From NCBI RefSeq assembly GCF_012184385.1, contig NZ_VSRL01000073.1:1-36547 (forward strand): a DNA stretch of 36,547 nucleotides, in the 5' to 3' direction. Source of the DNA: Lentzea indica. Its GTDB lineage: Bacteria > Actinomycetota > Actinomycetes > Mycobacteriales > Pseudonocardiaceae. Every line of letters begins with the position of its first letter. The first letter of the stretch is position 1. The position numbers and the translations under genes are program-made. A model generated the notes under the pieces. The model saw nothing but the letters and a program-made list of their open reading frames with translations. It ran no database searches and was not told the origin of the DNA. Shown here piece after piece: positions 13,300 through 21,898 of this stretch.

Positions 13300-15294
13300 C
13301 TACGGCAAAGAACGCACCTCACGGATCACGGTGACGATCTCGTCCATGATCTCGGTCAGCTCGTAGTCCTTCGGCGTGAACACCCGCGCCACGCCCCGGT
13401 CGCGCAGCTTCGCGGCGTCGTCCGGCGGGATGATGCCGCCGACGATCACCGGGATGTCCCCGGCACCGGCCGCGCGCAGCCCGTCGACCACCGCGGGCAC
13501 GACCTCGAGGTGCGAACCGGACAGGATCGAGAGACCGACGACGTGCACGTCCTCCTGCACGGCGGCAGACACGATCTGTGACGGCGTGAGGCGAATGCCC
13601 TGGTAGACGACCTCGAAGCCGACGTCGCGGGCCCGCACGGCGACCTGCTCGGCGCCGTTGGAGTGCCCGTCGAGGCCCGGCTTGCCGACCAGCATGCGCA
13701 ACCGCTCGCCGATCTCCTCGCCAGTCGCGCGCACCCGGTCGCGCACCCGTGCGATCTCCGAGCCTGCCTCTCCCGACGCCGAAGCGCCGGAAACACCGGT
13801 GGGCGCACGGTATTCGCCGAACGTCTCACGCAGCGCCTGCGACCACTCACCGGTCGTCACGCCGGCACGCGCGCAGGCCAGCGTCACCTCGACGAGGTTC
13901 TGGTCGGTCTTGGCGGCCTCGCGCAGAGAGTCCAAAGCAACGGCAACTGCGGCGTTGTCGCGGTTGGAGCGCCATTGCTGGATCGCCTCGACCGCGTGCA
14001 TCTCGACGACCGGGTCGATGGTCTCGATCGCGTTCGCGCCCTCGGCCTGCAGCGGCGACGGCTCGGTGGTGTCGAACTTGTTGACACCGACGACGATCTC
14101 CTCGCCGGACTCGACGCGACGACGCCGGTCGGCCAGCGACGACACCAGCTGCGACTTCATGTAGCCGGACTCGACGGCCGCGACGGCACCGCCCATCGCC
14201 TGCACGCGGTCGATCTCCTCGCGCGCACCGGCGAGGATCTCGTCGACCTTCGCCTCGATGACCGGTGAGCCGTCGAAGATGTCGTCGTACTCGAGAAGAT
14301 CGGTCTCGTAGGCGAGCACCTGCTGCATGCGCAGCGCCCACTGCTGGTCCCACGGGCGCGGCAGGCCGAGCGCCTCGTTCCACGCCGGCAGCTGGATCGC
14401 GCGGGCGCGGGCGTTGCGGGACAACGACACCGCGAGCATCTCGAGCACGATGCGCTGGACGTTGTTCTCCGGCTGCGCTTCCGTGAGCCCCAGCGAGTTG
14501 ACCTGCACGCCGTAGCGGAACCGGCGGTGCTTCGGGTCCTCGACGCCGTAGCGCTCGCGCGTGATCTCGTCCCAGAGCTGGGTGAACGCGCGCATCTTGC
14601 ACATCTCCTCGATGAACCGCACGCCGGCGTTCACGAAGAAGGAGATGCGCTGGACGACCTCGCCGAACTTCTCCTGCGGCACCTGTCCTGAGTCGCGCAC
14701 CGAGTCGAGCACGGCGATCGCGGTGCACATCGCGTACGCGACCTCCTGCGCCGGCGTCGCGCCGACCTCCTGGAGGTGGTAGCTGCAGATGTTGATCGGG
14801 TTCCACTTCGGCACGTTCGACACGGTCCACGCGACCATGTCGGTGATCAGCCTCAGCGACGGTCCCGGCGGGAACACGTACGTGCCGCGGGACAGGTACT
14901 CCTTGATGATGTCGTTCTGCGTCGTGCCGGCGAGCGCCGACGGGTCCGCGCCCTGCTCCTCGGCCACGGTGACGTAGAGCGCGAGCAGCCACATGGCCGT
15001 CGCGTTGATCGTCATCGACGTGTTGGCGGCGCCGAGCGGGATCTGGTCGAAGAGCTGCCGCATGTCGCCGATGTGGCTGATCGGCACACCGACCTTGCCG
15101 ACCTCGCCCTTCGCGAGCTCGTCGTCGGGGTCGTAGCCGGTCTGCGTCGGCAGGTCGAACGCCACCGACAGACCGGTCTGCCCCTTGGCGAGGTTCCGGC
15201 GGTAGAGGGCGTTGGAAGCCGCGGCCGAGGAGTGACCCGCGTACGTGCGCATCACCCAGGGGCGGTCGCGTTCACGGTCACTCGGGTACGGCAC
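13300..15294 (-). CDS. meaA: Ethylmalonyl-CoA mutase-like, B12-dependent mutase (MeaA)
   Basis: A 664-aa protein joining the substrate-binding TIM barrel and the B12 domain in one chain. The N-terminus RPWVMRTYAGHSSA and the substrate-site segment AFDLPTQTGYDPDD fit the MeaA/ethylmalonyl-CoA mutase group rather than methylmalonyl-CoA mutase. The cobalamin-binding DxHxxG is GLDGHSNG near residue 545, followed by GLSILSGSH. Ethylmalonyl-CoA mutase makes methylsuccinyl-CoA in C2 assimilation; Streptomyces homologues also feed polyketide precursor pools. The GTG at 15292-15294 has GGGAGG 6 nt upstream. A cobalamin adenosyltransferase gene lies 1.7 kb away. Confidence 0.87.
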   Translation of the reverse strand: MPYPSDRERDRPWVMRTYAGHSSAAASNALYRRNLAKGQTGLSVAFDLPTQTGYDPDDELAKGEVGKVGVPISHIGDMRQLFDQIPLGAANTSMTINATAMWLLALYVTVAEEQGADPSALAGTTQNDIIKEYLSRGTYVFPPGPSLRLITDMVAWTVSNVPKWNPINICSYHLQEVGATPAQEVAYAMCTAIAVLDSVRDSGQVPQEKFGEVVQRISFFVNAGVRFIEEMCKMRAFTQLWDEITRERYGVEDPKHRRFRYGVQVNSLGLTEAQPENNVQRIVLEMLAVSLSRNARARAIQLPAWNEALGLPRPWDQQWALRMQQVLAYETDLLEYDDIFDGSPVIEAKVDEILAGAREEIDRVQAMGGAVAAVESGYMKSQLVSSLADRRRRVESGEEIVVGVNKFDTTEPSPLQAEGANAIETIDPVVEMHAVEAIQQWRSNRDNAAVAVALDSLREAAKTDQNLVEVTLACARAGVTTGEWSQALRETFGEYRAPTGVSGASASGEAGSEIARVRDRVRATGEEIGERLRMLVGKPGLDGHSNGAEQVAVRARDVGFEVVYQGIRLTPSQIVSAAVQEDVHVVGLSILSGSHLEVVPAVVDGLRAAGAGDIPVIVGGIIPPDDAAKLRDRGVARVFTPKDYELTEIMDEIVTVIREVRSLP

Positions 15295-15396
15295 AGCAAC
15301 CTCCCACGACGTTGTTCATTCGGAGCGTACTGGCCGGTAACCAATGCTGCGCGTGCGCTTGCTCACTGAATCGTGAAGGCGGAGCAGAATGGAGGG

Positions 15397-15684
15397 GTGA
15401 CGGCGATTTACCAGACAGTGGTCGTGTTCGGGGTGATCGGACTGCTGGCTCTGGCGTTGCGCTACTTCGTGGGCAACGACAAGCGGCCCGTGCCGGATCT
15501 GGACGGCACCGACTTCGGTTTGCTGAGCGAGGTGGCCGTCGTGCCCACGGAGGAGGCCGCGAACGTTCTCGTGCAGAAGCTGAAGGCGAACGGGGTGCGT
15601 GCCACGCGTTCGCGAAACGCGCCCTACCGGGTGATGGTGTTCCCGTCGGACGTCGCGAACGCGCGCCTGGTGCTCAGGACGTGA
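15397..15684 (+). CDS. Membrane-anchored DUF2007-like small protein
   Basis: A 95-aa protein with one N-terminal membrane helix ([21 protein letters not shown]) and a soluble domain. The pattern [21 protein letters not shown] and then [15 protein letters not shown] resembles the ACT-like DUF2007 fold (putative signal-transducing domain). The GTG at 15397 follows GGAGGG closely; an in-frame GTG at 15373 would add eight residues. The gene is divergent from meaA, and its last 11 bp overlap the end of convergent murA. Confidence 0.6.
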   Translation: MTAIYQTVVVFGVIGLLALALRYFVGNDKRPVPDLDGTDFGLLSEVAVVPTEEAANVLVQKLKANGVRATRSRNAPYRVMVFPSDVANARLVLRT

Positions 15685-16942
15685 CGCGCTCCACGTCGGC
15701 CCCGAGCTTGCGGAGGTTTTCCACGAACCCAGGGTAACCGCGCTCGATGTGGAAGATCTCGTAGACCTCGGTGGCCCCGTCCGCGCACAGACCGGCGAGA
15801 ACCAGCCCCGCACCAGCGCGAATGTCCGACGCCCACACGGGCGCGCTCGACAGCTTCTCGACGCCGCGGATCACCGCGTGGTGACCGTCCGTGCGCGCGT
15901 CCGCCCCGAGCCTGATCATCTCGTCGATGAACCGGAACCGCGCCTCGAACAGGTTCTCGGTGATCATCGAGGTGCCCTCGGAGACCGCGGACAGCGCGAT
16001 CGCGAACGGCTGGTTGTCCGTGGCGAAACCGGGGTACGGCAGCGTCACGAAGTCGACGGCCTTCGGGCGGCCGTCCATGACGACGCGGAAGCCCTCGTCC
16101 TCGCCGCCCTCGTAGACGGTCACCTCGGCGCCCGCCATCCGCAGCTTCTCCAGCACCAGGTCGAGGTGGTGCGGGTTGACGCCGCGCACGCGCACGTCGC
16201 CACGCGTCATGACGGCGGCGAACCCCCACGTGGCGCCGACGATCCGGTCACCGATGACGCGGTGCTCGGTCGGCTTGAGCTCGGTCACGCCGTGGACCGT
16301 CAGCGTGGACGTGCCCGCGCCCTCGATCTTCGCGCCCATCTGGGTCAGCATCAGGCAGAGGTCGATGATCTCCGGCTCGCGCGCGGCGTTGTCGATGACC
16401 GTCGTGCCGTTGGCCAGAACGGCCGCCATCAGGATGTTCTCGGTCGCGCCCATGCTCGGGAAGTCGAGCCAGATCTGCGCGCCGTGCAGCCCCTCGGCCT
16501 CGGCGACGATGCAGCCGTGCTCGATCCAGGTCTTGGCGCCGAGCTTCTCGAGCCCGCTCTGGTGCATGTCGAGCGGCCGCGAGCCGATCGCGTCACCACC
16601 CGGCAACGCCACGACCGCGCGCTTGCACCGGCCGACCAGCGGCCCCAGCACGCAGATCGACGCGCGCAGCTTGCCCATCGCCTCGGAGTCGGCGTGGAAG
16701 CTCAGCTCCGCCGGCGTCGTGATCCTCGCCACGTCACCTTCGAGCTCGACCTGGCACCCGAGGCTGCGCAACGCGTCCGCCATCAGCGGCACGTCGAGGA
16801 TGTCCGGGCAGTTGGTGATGGTTGTTGTGCCCTCAGCGAGCAGGGCAGCCGCCATCAGCTTGAGAACGCTGTTCTTGGCGCCGACGACATCAACTTCGCC
16901 GACCAGACGTGCGCCACCGTGTACCCGGAAATGCTCGCTCAC
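15674..16942 (-). CDS. murA: UDP-N-acetylglucosamine 1-carboxyvinyltransferase MurA, Asp-type
   Basis: A 422-aa full-length MurA, which transfers enolpyruvate from PEP to UDP-GlcNAc, the first committed step of peptidoglycan synthesis in the cytoplasm. Lys23-Asn24 (GAKN), the RAS segment at 93-95 and the repeated EPT-synthase fold are present. In the active-site loop [10 protein letters not shown] the usual Cys (E. coli Cys115) is Asp117, as in Mycobacterium tuberculosis. The GTG start at 16940-16942 has no Shine-Dalgarno but a TAGGAT hexamer 6 nt upstream. It is divergent from the adenosyltransferase gene across 35 bp. Confidence 0.96.
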   Translation of the reverse strand: MSEHFRVHGGARLVGEVDVVGAKNSVLKLMAAALLAEGTTTITNCPDILDVPLMADALRSLGCQVELEGDVARITTPAELSFHADSEAMGKLRASICVLGPLVGRCKRAVVALPGGDAIGSRPLDMHQSGLEKLGAKTWIEHGCIVAEAEGLHGAQIWLDFPSMGATENILMAAVLANGTTVIDNAAREPEIIDLCLMLTQMGAKIEGAGTSTLTVHGVTELKPTEHRVIGDRIVGATWGFAAVMTRGDVRVRGVNPHHLDLVLEKLRMAGAEVTVYEGGEDEGFRVVMDGRPKAVDFVTLPYPGFATDNQPFAIALSAVSEGTSMITENLFEARFRFIDEMIRLGADARTDGHHAVIRGVEKLSSAPVWASDIRAGAGLVLAGLCADGATEVYEIFHIERGYPGFVENLRKLGADVERVTS

Positions 16943-16948
16943 GCGGCA

Positions 16949-16954
16949 ATCCTA
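16949..16954 (-). promoter_or_regulatory. -10 element of a leaderless murA promoter
   Basis: TAGGAT on the minus strand, 6 nt before the murA GTG; no Shine-Dalgarno and no good -35 (GAGTGG at the expected place). Confidence 0.5.
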
Positions 16955-16964
16955 CGGACGGTCA

Positions 16965-16970
16965 TAGAGT
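16965..16970 (+). promoter_or_regulatory. -10 element of a leaderless adenosyltransferase promoter
   Basis: TAGAGT, 7 nt before the ATG at 16978, with no Shine-Dalgarno. It is 10 bp from the divergent murA -10, so the two polymerases would compete for one short region. Confidence 0.5.
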
Positions 16971-16977
16971 GCCACTC

Positions 16978-17550
16978 ATGGCGGTACATCTCACCAAGAT
17001 CTACACGCGGGTCGGCGACGACGGCACGACCGGACTCGGCGACTTCTCCCGCGTCCAGAAGACCGATCCCCGAATCGAGGCGTACGCGGACGTCGACGAG
17101 ACCAACGCGTCGCTGGGCGTGGCCCTGGCGCTGGGACAGCTGGCCGAGGACGTCCACGACGTCGTGCGCAAGGTGCAGAACGACCTGTTCGACGTCGGAG
17201 CGGACCTGTGCACGCCGATCGTCCCGGACCCGAAGTACCCGCCGCTGCGCGTGACTCAGGCGTACGTCGACCGCCTGGAGGGGTACTGCGACACGTTCAA
17301 CGAGCGGCTGGGGAAGCTCGACTCGTTCATCCTGAACGGCGGCACGCCCGGCGCGGCCCTGCTGCACCAGGCACGCACGATCGCGCGCAGGGCTGAGAGG
17401 CGTGCGTGGGCGTTGATCGAGGCCGAACCGGAGCAGACGAACGTGCTCACGGCGAAGTACCTGAACAGGTTGAGCGATCTGCTGTTCATCCTGGCCCGCG
17501 TGGCGAACCCGGACGGTGACGTGCTCTGGCAGCCAGGCGAGAACGCCTAG
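16978..17550 (+). CDS. PduO-type ATP:cob(I)alamin adenosyltransferase
   Basis: A 190-aa enzyme that adenosylates cob(I)alamin to make adenosylcobalamin. Family motifs are clear: the N-terminal ATP-binding loop KIYTRVGDDGTTGLGD, the helix AYADVDETNASLGVAL, RRAERRAW and NRLSDLLFILAR. A trimeric cytosolic enzyme is expected. ATG 16978 is the only sensible start. It probably supplies the cofactor for the meaA-type mutase encoded nearby. Its stop shares the CTAG at 17547-17550 with the stop of the convergent DUF2550 gene. The same gene neighbourhood (DUF2550, adenosyltransferase, murA) occurs in mycobacteria. Confidence 0.94.
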   Translation: MAVHLTKIYTRVGDDGTTGLGDFSRVQKTDPRIEAYADVDETNASLGVALALGQLAEDVHDVVRKVQNDLFDVGADLCTPIVPDPKYPPLRVTQAYVDRLEGYCDTFNERLGKLDSFILNGGTPGAALLHQARTIARRAERRAWALIEAEPEQTNVLTAKYLNRLSDLLFILARVANPDGDVLWQPGENA

Positions 17551-17978
17551 CTGGCCCAGGGAATGGATCGGCCCGGAGGCGCTGACTCAAGCCAGGACAG
17601 GAATCCTGTCAGCGCATCCGGGCCCATCGCGATCTCGACCTCGCCAGAAGCGGAACGGCAACGCAGCACTGTGGCGCCGACCGGCATGGCGTACGCCTCC
17701 GGCCCTGTCGGCTCACGGCGCGCGTCGATCTCGAGCCCGGCTCTGGAGATCAGCTGGTTGGGCCCGGACCCGAGCGAGAGCACCCGGAACCAGGCGAACG
17801 AGTCGCCCCGGTAGTGCCCCACGCCCAGGTGCCAGCCACGGCCTCGATCGTCGAACTGACTGCGCAGCGCGACGTGCACGCCACCCTCACGCAGCAGCCG
17901 GATGCGGCGCCAGGCGAAGCAGGCGATGATGATCGCCACTCCAAGCAGGATCAGGCCGGCAATCTCGGTGATCCCCAC
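17547..17978 (-). CDS. DUF2550 membrane-anchored protein
   Basis: A 143-aa protein with one N-terminal membrane helix (ITEIAGLILLGVAIIIACFAW) and a basic stop-transfer (RRIRLL), followed by a cytosolic domain with the pattern GWHLGVGHYRGDSFAWFRVLSL characteristic of DUF2550 (Rv1312 family). The GTG at 17976-17978 was chosen because GAGGG lies upstream and the helix begins at residue 3; a longer frame upstream would only add basic sequence overlapping the atpC end. It follows atpC by 22 bp, its conserved place in actinobacteria. The function is unknown. Confidence 0.85.
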   Translation of the reverse strand: MGITEIAGLILLGVAIIIACFAWRRIRLLREGGVHVALRSQFDDRGRGWHLGVGHYRGDSFAWFRVLSLGSGPNQLISRAGLEIDARREPTGPEAYAMPVGATVLRCRSASGEVEIAMGPDALTGFLSWLESAPPGRSIPWAS

Positions 17979-18000
17979 GGCTGGGCCCTCGCGCCCGGTC

Positions 18001-18366
18001 TCAGGCCGACTGTTCCACGGCCCGCACGCGCGCTGCCGCACGTGCGCGCTCTGCGTCGTCCGCGTCCTGCAGCGCCGAACGCGCCGCGTCCACGTCGATC
18101 TCGCCCGCGAGCTCGGCGTCCTCGGCGAGAATCGATACGCCGGTGCCCGTCACGGAGAGGAAGCCACCGTGCACGGCGGCGGTGACAAGAGCACCGTCCG
18201 TCGTGCGGACGCGGACCACACCTCCCTCGACCAGCTGGCCGAGAACGGGCTCGTGACCGGGCAGGATGCCGATCTCGCCCTCGGTCGTCTGCGCCGACAC
18301 GGACGTGGCCTTACCGGACCACAGGCGGCGTTCAACGGCGACCAGTTCAACGGTCATCTCGGCCAC
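18001..18366 (-). CDS. atpC: ATP synthase F1 epsilon subunit
   Basis: A 121-aa epsilon subunit: N-terminal beta-sandwich ([33 protein letters not shown]) and a C-terminal helical hairpin ([19 protein letters not shown]). It belongs to the central stalk and regulates rotation and ATP hydrolysis. The start is GTG at 18364-18366, with GGGAGA 7 nt upstream; an ATG three codons on is an alternative. It lies 6.4 kb from atpD, which is followed by a terminator, so it needs its own promoter. A TAGACT hexamer just before 18390 on the minus strand is a possible -10, without a good -35. Confidence 0.95.
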   Translation of the reverse strand: MAEMTVELVAVERRLWSGKATSVSAQTTEGEIGILPGHEPVLGQLVEGGVVRVRTTDGALVTAAVHGGFLSVTGTGVSILAEDAELAGEIDVDAARSALQDADDAERARAAARVRAVEQSA

Positions 18367-18422
18367 GCGTATCTCCCTCGTCGTCTGGAGTCGAACTGAG
18401 TCTAAACGGTCGCCTGACAACC

Positions 18423-18450
18423 TTGCCGCCCCGCCCGGTGTCAGTACCTT
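18423..18450 (+). promoter_or_regulatory. Candidate promoter of the SigE-family sigma gene
   Basis: TTGCCG (18423-18428), a 16-nt spacer and TACCTT (18445-18450). A short leader with an AAGGGGGG Shine-Dalgarno follows before the ATG at 18473. Only the hexamers support it. Confidence 0.35.
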
Positions 18451-18472
18451 CGACAACCGCCGAAGGGGGGAC

Positions 18473-18961
18473 ATGCAGGACTTCGAAGACTTCGTGGCGT
18501 TGCGTTCGCAGGCACTGCTGCGCACCGCCTACCTGCTGTGCGGCGGTGACAAAGGCGCCGCTGAGGACATTCTGCAGGACGTCCTCATGAGCATGTACGG
18601 CAAGTGGCGCCGCATCAGGACCTCTCCGGAGGCATACGCCCGCACCGCGCTGGCCAACGCAGCGGCGAACCGCTGGCGACGGCGTGCCCGCAAGCCGGAG
18701 GCACCGCTGGACCTGGGGGCGGTACCTACGTCTCGCGGGCACGAGGAACACGTCGTGGACGCGGACAGCGTGGTGCGCGCGTTGGCGCAGCTGCCGAAGA
18801 AGATGCGCGCCGTTCTGGTGCTGAGGTTCTTCGACGACCTCAGCGAGGCCGAGACCGCCCGCACGCTCGGCTGCGGCGTCGGCACGGTGAAGAGCCAGAC
18901 CTCGCGCGGACTCGCTCGCATGCGGGAGCTGATGGGTGAGCAGGTGTTGACGTGGAACTGA
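18473..18961 (+). CDS. SigE-family ECF RNA polymerase sigma factor
   Basis: A 162-aa sigma factor with region 2 ([34 protein letters not shown], then [17 protein letters not shown]) and region 4 ([41 protein letters not shown]) joined by a short linker. It is typical of the actinomycete SigE group. It directs polymerase to a small regulon, usually including its own promoter. The ATG at 18473 has a strong AAGGGGGG Shine-Dalgarno. The next gene starts inside its 3' end (10-bp overlap) and encodes a membrane-anchored partner, the usual position of an anti-sigma factor. Confidence 0.93.
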   Translation: MQDFEDFVALRSQALLRTAYLLCGGDKGAAEDILQDVLMSMYGKWRRIRTSPEAYARTALANAAANRWRRRARKPEAPLDLGAVPTSRGHEEHVVDADSVVRALAQLPKKMRAVLVLRFFDDLSEAETARTLGCGVGTVKSQTSRGLARMRELMGEQVLTWN

Positions 18962-20171
18962 AAGAAGCAATGGAGACCGCTACGGCAGAGCTGGACGTGC
19001 GGCCGGGATTCGTGGGGGACGTGATGGCCGGTGCGCGACGACGACACACGCGCAAGCTGCTGGCGGTGACCGCGGCGGTGGCGCTGCTCGCGGGCGTGAC
19101 GTCGGGTGTGGTGCTGACCCGCTCCTCCTCCGAGCCGCCCTTGGCCGACGACGTGCGCCTGACCGCGGCGATCGGCGGTGATTTGGCGGACCAAACCGAG
19201 TTCATCCAGCAGTCGCTGACCGCGTGGACGAAAGGGACGGCTGTCGGCGACCTCGTGACGGAGGTCTCACCGGACGCGCACGTGTTCTGGGCGGGGAACA
19301 CCCAGGACGGGCGGGTGTCGCTGATCGCGCAGTCGGTGCGGGTGCCCAGCTATACCAAGCCGCAGACGCTGGTGGGCCTGGTGCGCGACGACACCGTGGT
19401 GGATCAGGAGATCGTGTACAAGGGCGCCCGCGAGCAGGGCATCTACCGCCTCGGCAGCGACGAGAACGCGACGTACGTGGTGCTGAGCCTCGGGCAGAAG
19501 GTCTTCTGGTCGGTGAGCCCGGTGCGCGGCCAGGACCTCCGGTACTCGCGCAAGTGGCACGAGGCGTCGTTCCACGACGGGGTCGCCGTGGTGAGTGCCA
19601 AGCCGACGGAGAAGCCCGTGTTCATCCGCACGGACAACGGTCCACCCGCCGACGACGTCAACCGCGTCGGGGAACGTATCCTGCCTCGCCAGGAGATGGA
19701 GCAGCAGAAGGTGATGCAACCGCACACCGGTCTCGGCTGGCGTGACGTGATGTGGGCCTCGGCCAGGCAGGAGCCCAGCAGGCCGGGCTCGAGTGCCGAC
19801 AAGCTCGTGGCCGAGGACCTCATGCGGCGGGGCTACCTGGACTACGACACGCCGTACCTGCTGTGGGAGGTGCGGGCCTGGCTCCCGGACGGCCGGTTCG
19901 CCGTGGTGACCGAGACGAACGACGAGCTGGTCGGCGCTCTCTACCAGCCCGACGGCACGTTCGACCGCGTGCTGCCCGGCGGCCCGTGGTGAAGGGCACG
20001 CCGGTGCCGGTACGGCTCACGCTGCCGGACGGCCAGGGCACGATCCTCGCCGACCGCAATGCGTTGCTCGGGACCGGGACCGACGAGCGCGAGGACGCGT
20101 GGCTGGCACCGCCCGGCACCACTGAGGTGACCGTCTGGCGCGACGGCAGCTCGACCGTCATCCCGCTCTAA
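18952..20171 (+). CDS. Membrane-anchored partner of the SigE-family sigma factor (frameshifted)
   Basis: The GTG at 18952 overlaps the sigma gene by 10 bp. The chain starts with about 40 cytosolic residues ([21 protein letters not shown]), one membrane helix (KLLAVTAAVALLAGVTSGVVL) and a long extracytoplasmic domain. This is the topology of an anti-sigma factor, although no zinc-binding HxxxCxxC motif is seen. The frame stops at 19992. A second frame from 19986 to 20171 continues smoothly (VVKGTPVPVRLTLPDGQGT to VWRDGSSTVIPL), so one base is probably missing near 19985. The alternative is a separate 60-residue gene starting at GTG 19989. The second frame ends in a 4-bp overlap with the convergent ABC gene. 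I do not recognise the extracytoplasmic domain. Confidence 0.7.
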
Positions 20172-21898
20172 CCGCCGTGCCAGGAGCGCCAGAGCGTCGC
20201 GTAGGTGCCGTCTCTGGCGACCAGGTCGTCGTGGGATCCCAGCTCCACGATGCGACCTGCGTCCACGACCGCGATCCGGTCAGCGTCACGCGCGGTCTGC
20301 AGCCGGTGCGCGATCGCGATCACCGTGCGTTTCTCCCGCACGGCCGCGATCGCGCGCTCGGCATGCCTGGCCGTGGCCGGATCCAGCGATGACGTCGCCT
20401 CGTCCAGCACCAACGTGTGTGGGTCGGCGACCTCGACCCGTGCGAGCGCGAGTTGTTGTGCCCGCCCAGGATCCAACTCCACCCCACCCGCGCCGAGAAC
20501 CGTGTCCAGTCCTTCCGGCAACTCGTCGAACCAGCGCGCGTCAACGGTGCGCAACGCCTCAACGAGCCGTTCGTCCGGAGCGTCCGGTGCGGCCATCGCC
20601 AGGTTCTCCCTGACGGTGCCGATGAACACGTGATGCTCTTGCGTCACAAGCACAATCCGTTGCTCACCCGCAGCCGCGAGGTCCGCCACCGGTACTCCGC
20701 CGACGTGCACCGACCCCTCCGCGGGCCGGTCGATCCCGGCGATCAGTCTGCCCAGCGTGGACTTTCCGGCGCCGGAGACACCGACGATCGCGAGCCGTTC
20801 ACCCGGCTGCACCACCAGATCAACGCCGTGCAACACCTCGTGTCCGTCCACATAGGAGTAGCGGACGCCGCGCACTTCGATGCGATCGTCGTCCGGCTCG
20901 CGGACAGCCGGCGCGGGTTCGACATGAGTGCCGATCCCCTCGACCCGTGCGAACGACGCACCGCCGCGCTGCAGGAACTCGACCCAGAACAGGATGCGGT
21001 CCAGCGGCTCGATGAGACGCCAGACGTAGAGGCTGCCCGTGACGACGACCTCGATCTGAACGCCGTCCGCCGCGTAGACCAGGCCGCCGACGAGCAGCAC
21101 CAACGCGGTGGGCACGGTGTTCACGAAACTGGTCACCGGGAACAGCACGTTCCTCAGCCGCAACGTCCCCAGCCGCGTCCGGTACGACCGCGCGATCGTG
21201 TCGTCAGCGGCGGCCACCATCCGGTCCCGCAGCCCGTACGTCTCGATCGTCCGGCTGCCCTCGCCGACCGCCGCGGAAATCTCCGCCACGTCACCGTTGG
21301 CCGCGCTCTCCGCCAGGTACGCGTCGCGCGCACGGGAGAGGTACCAGCGCAGAACCCACACGAGGAACGGCATCCCGACCAACGAGACCAGGCCCAGCAC
21401 CGGATCCAGCCAGAACATCGCCACGAACACGACGACGAGGTGCACCACTCCCGTGAACACCTCGGGCACGCTGTCCCGCAGCGCCTGACCGACCGTGCCG
21501 ACGTCACTCGTCACACGAGCGAGCAGATCACCGGTGCTCAGCCGGTCCACCACCCGCGCAGGCAATGCCAACGAGCGGGTCACTGCTTTCTCGCGCAACG
21601 AGGCCAGCAACCGTTCACCGAGCCGTGTCGTCTGCAAAGCGCTGTACCGCACCAACAACAGGTGCGCCACCGCTGCGCCCAGCACGCCCAGCGCGAGCAG
21701 GTCCACGGTGGACACGGTCAGCCCACCGCGTTCCACGCCACCCACGATCTTGCCGACCAGGTACGGCCCGACCAGCCCCGACAACGCCGTCAGCGCGGTG
21801 AGCACGAGAACCACCGCCAGCGCACGTCGTTCGCCCCGCATCAGCCGCGCGGCAGCCCGCCGCACCTGCCGCCGGTCCGCGATCGGCAGCCGGTTCAT
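20168..21898 (-). CDS. ABC exporter half-transporter, subunit with intact Walker A and degenerate signature
   Basis: A 576-aa protein: an ABC type I exporter membrane domain of six helices (residues 25-310 or so), then a nucleotide-binding domain. The Walker A is GVSGAGKST, the Q-loop VTQEHH, Walker B TLVLDEATSSLD and the switch His in AIAHRL, all intact. The signature LSGGQ is replaced by LDPGR. Its ATG overlaps the stop of the preceding ABC gene as ATGA, so the two are made together and should pair as a heterodimer. Substrate unknown; drug, lipid or natural-product export is usual for the family. Confidence 0.92.
   Translation of the reverse strand: MNRLPIADRRQVRRAAARLMRGERRALAVVLVLTALTALSGLVGPYLVGKIVGGVERGGLTVSTVDLLALGVLGAAVAHLLLVRYSALQTTRLGERLLASLREKAVTRSLALPARVVDRLSTGDLLARVTSDVGTVGQALRDSVPEVFTGVVHLVVVFVAMFWLDPVLGLVSLVGMPFLVWVLRWYLSRARDAYLAESAANGDVAEISAAVGEGSRTIETYGLRDRMVAAADDTIARSYRTRLGTLRLRNVLFPVTSFVNTVPTALVLLVGGLVYAADGVQIEVVVTGSLYVWRLIEPLDRILFWVEFLQRGGASFARVEGIGTHVEPAPAVREPDDDRIEVRGVRYSYVDGHEVLHGVDLVVQPGERLAIVGVSGAGKSTLGRLIAGIDRPAEGSVHVGGVPVADLAAAGEQRIVLVTQEHHVFIGTVRENLAMAAPDAPDERLVEALRTVDARWFDELPEGLDTVLGAGGVELDPGRAQQLALARVEVADPHTLVLDEATSSLDPATARHAERAIAAVREKRTVIAIAHRLQTARDADRIAVVDAGRIVELGSHDDLVARDGTYATLWRSWHGG

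Noticed and set aside
13300-15294. Methylmalonyl-CoA mutase large subunit
   Set aside because: The barrel and B12 domain are in one 664-aa chain, and the substrate-site segment PTQTGYDPDD fits the MeaA/ethylmalonyl-CoA mutase group better.
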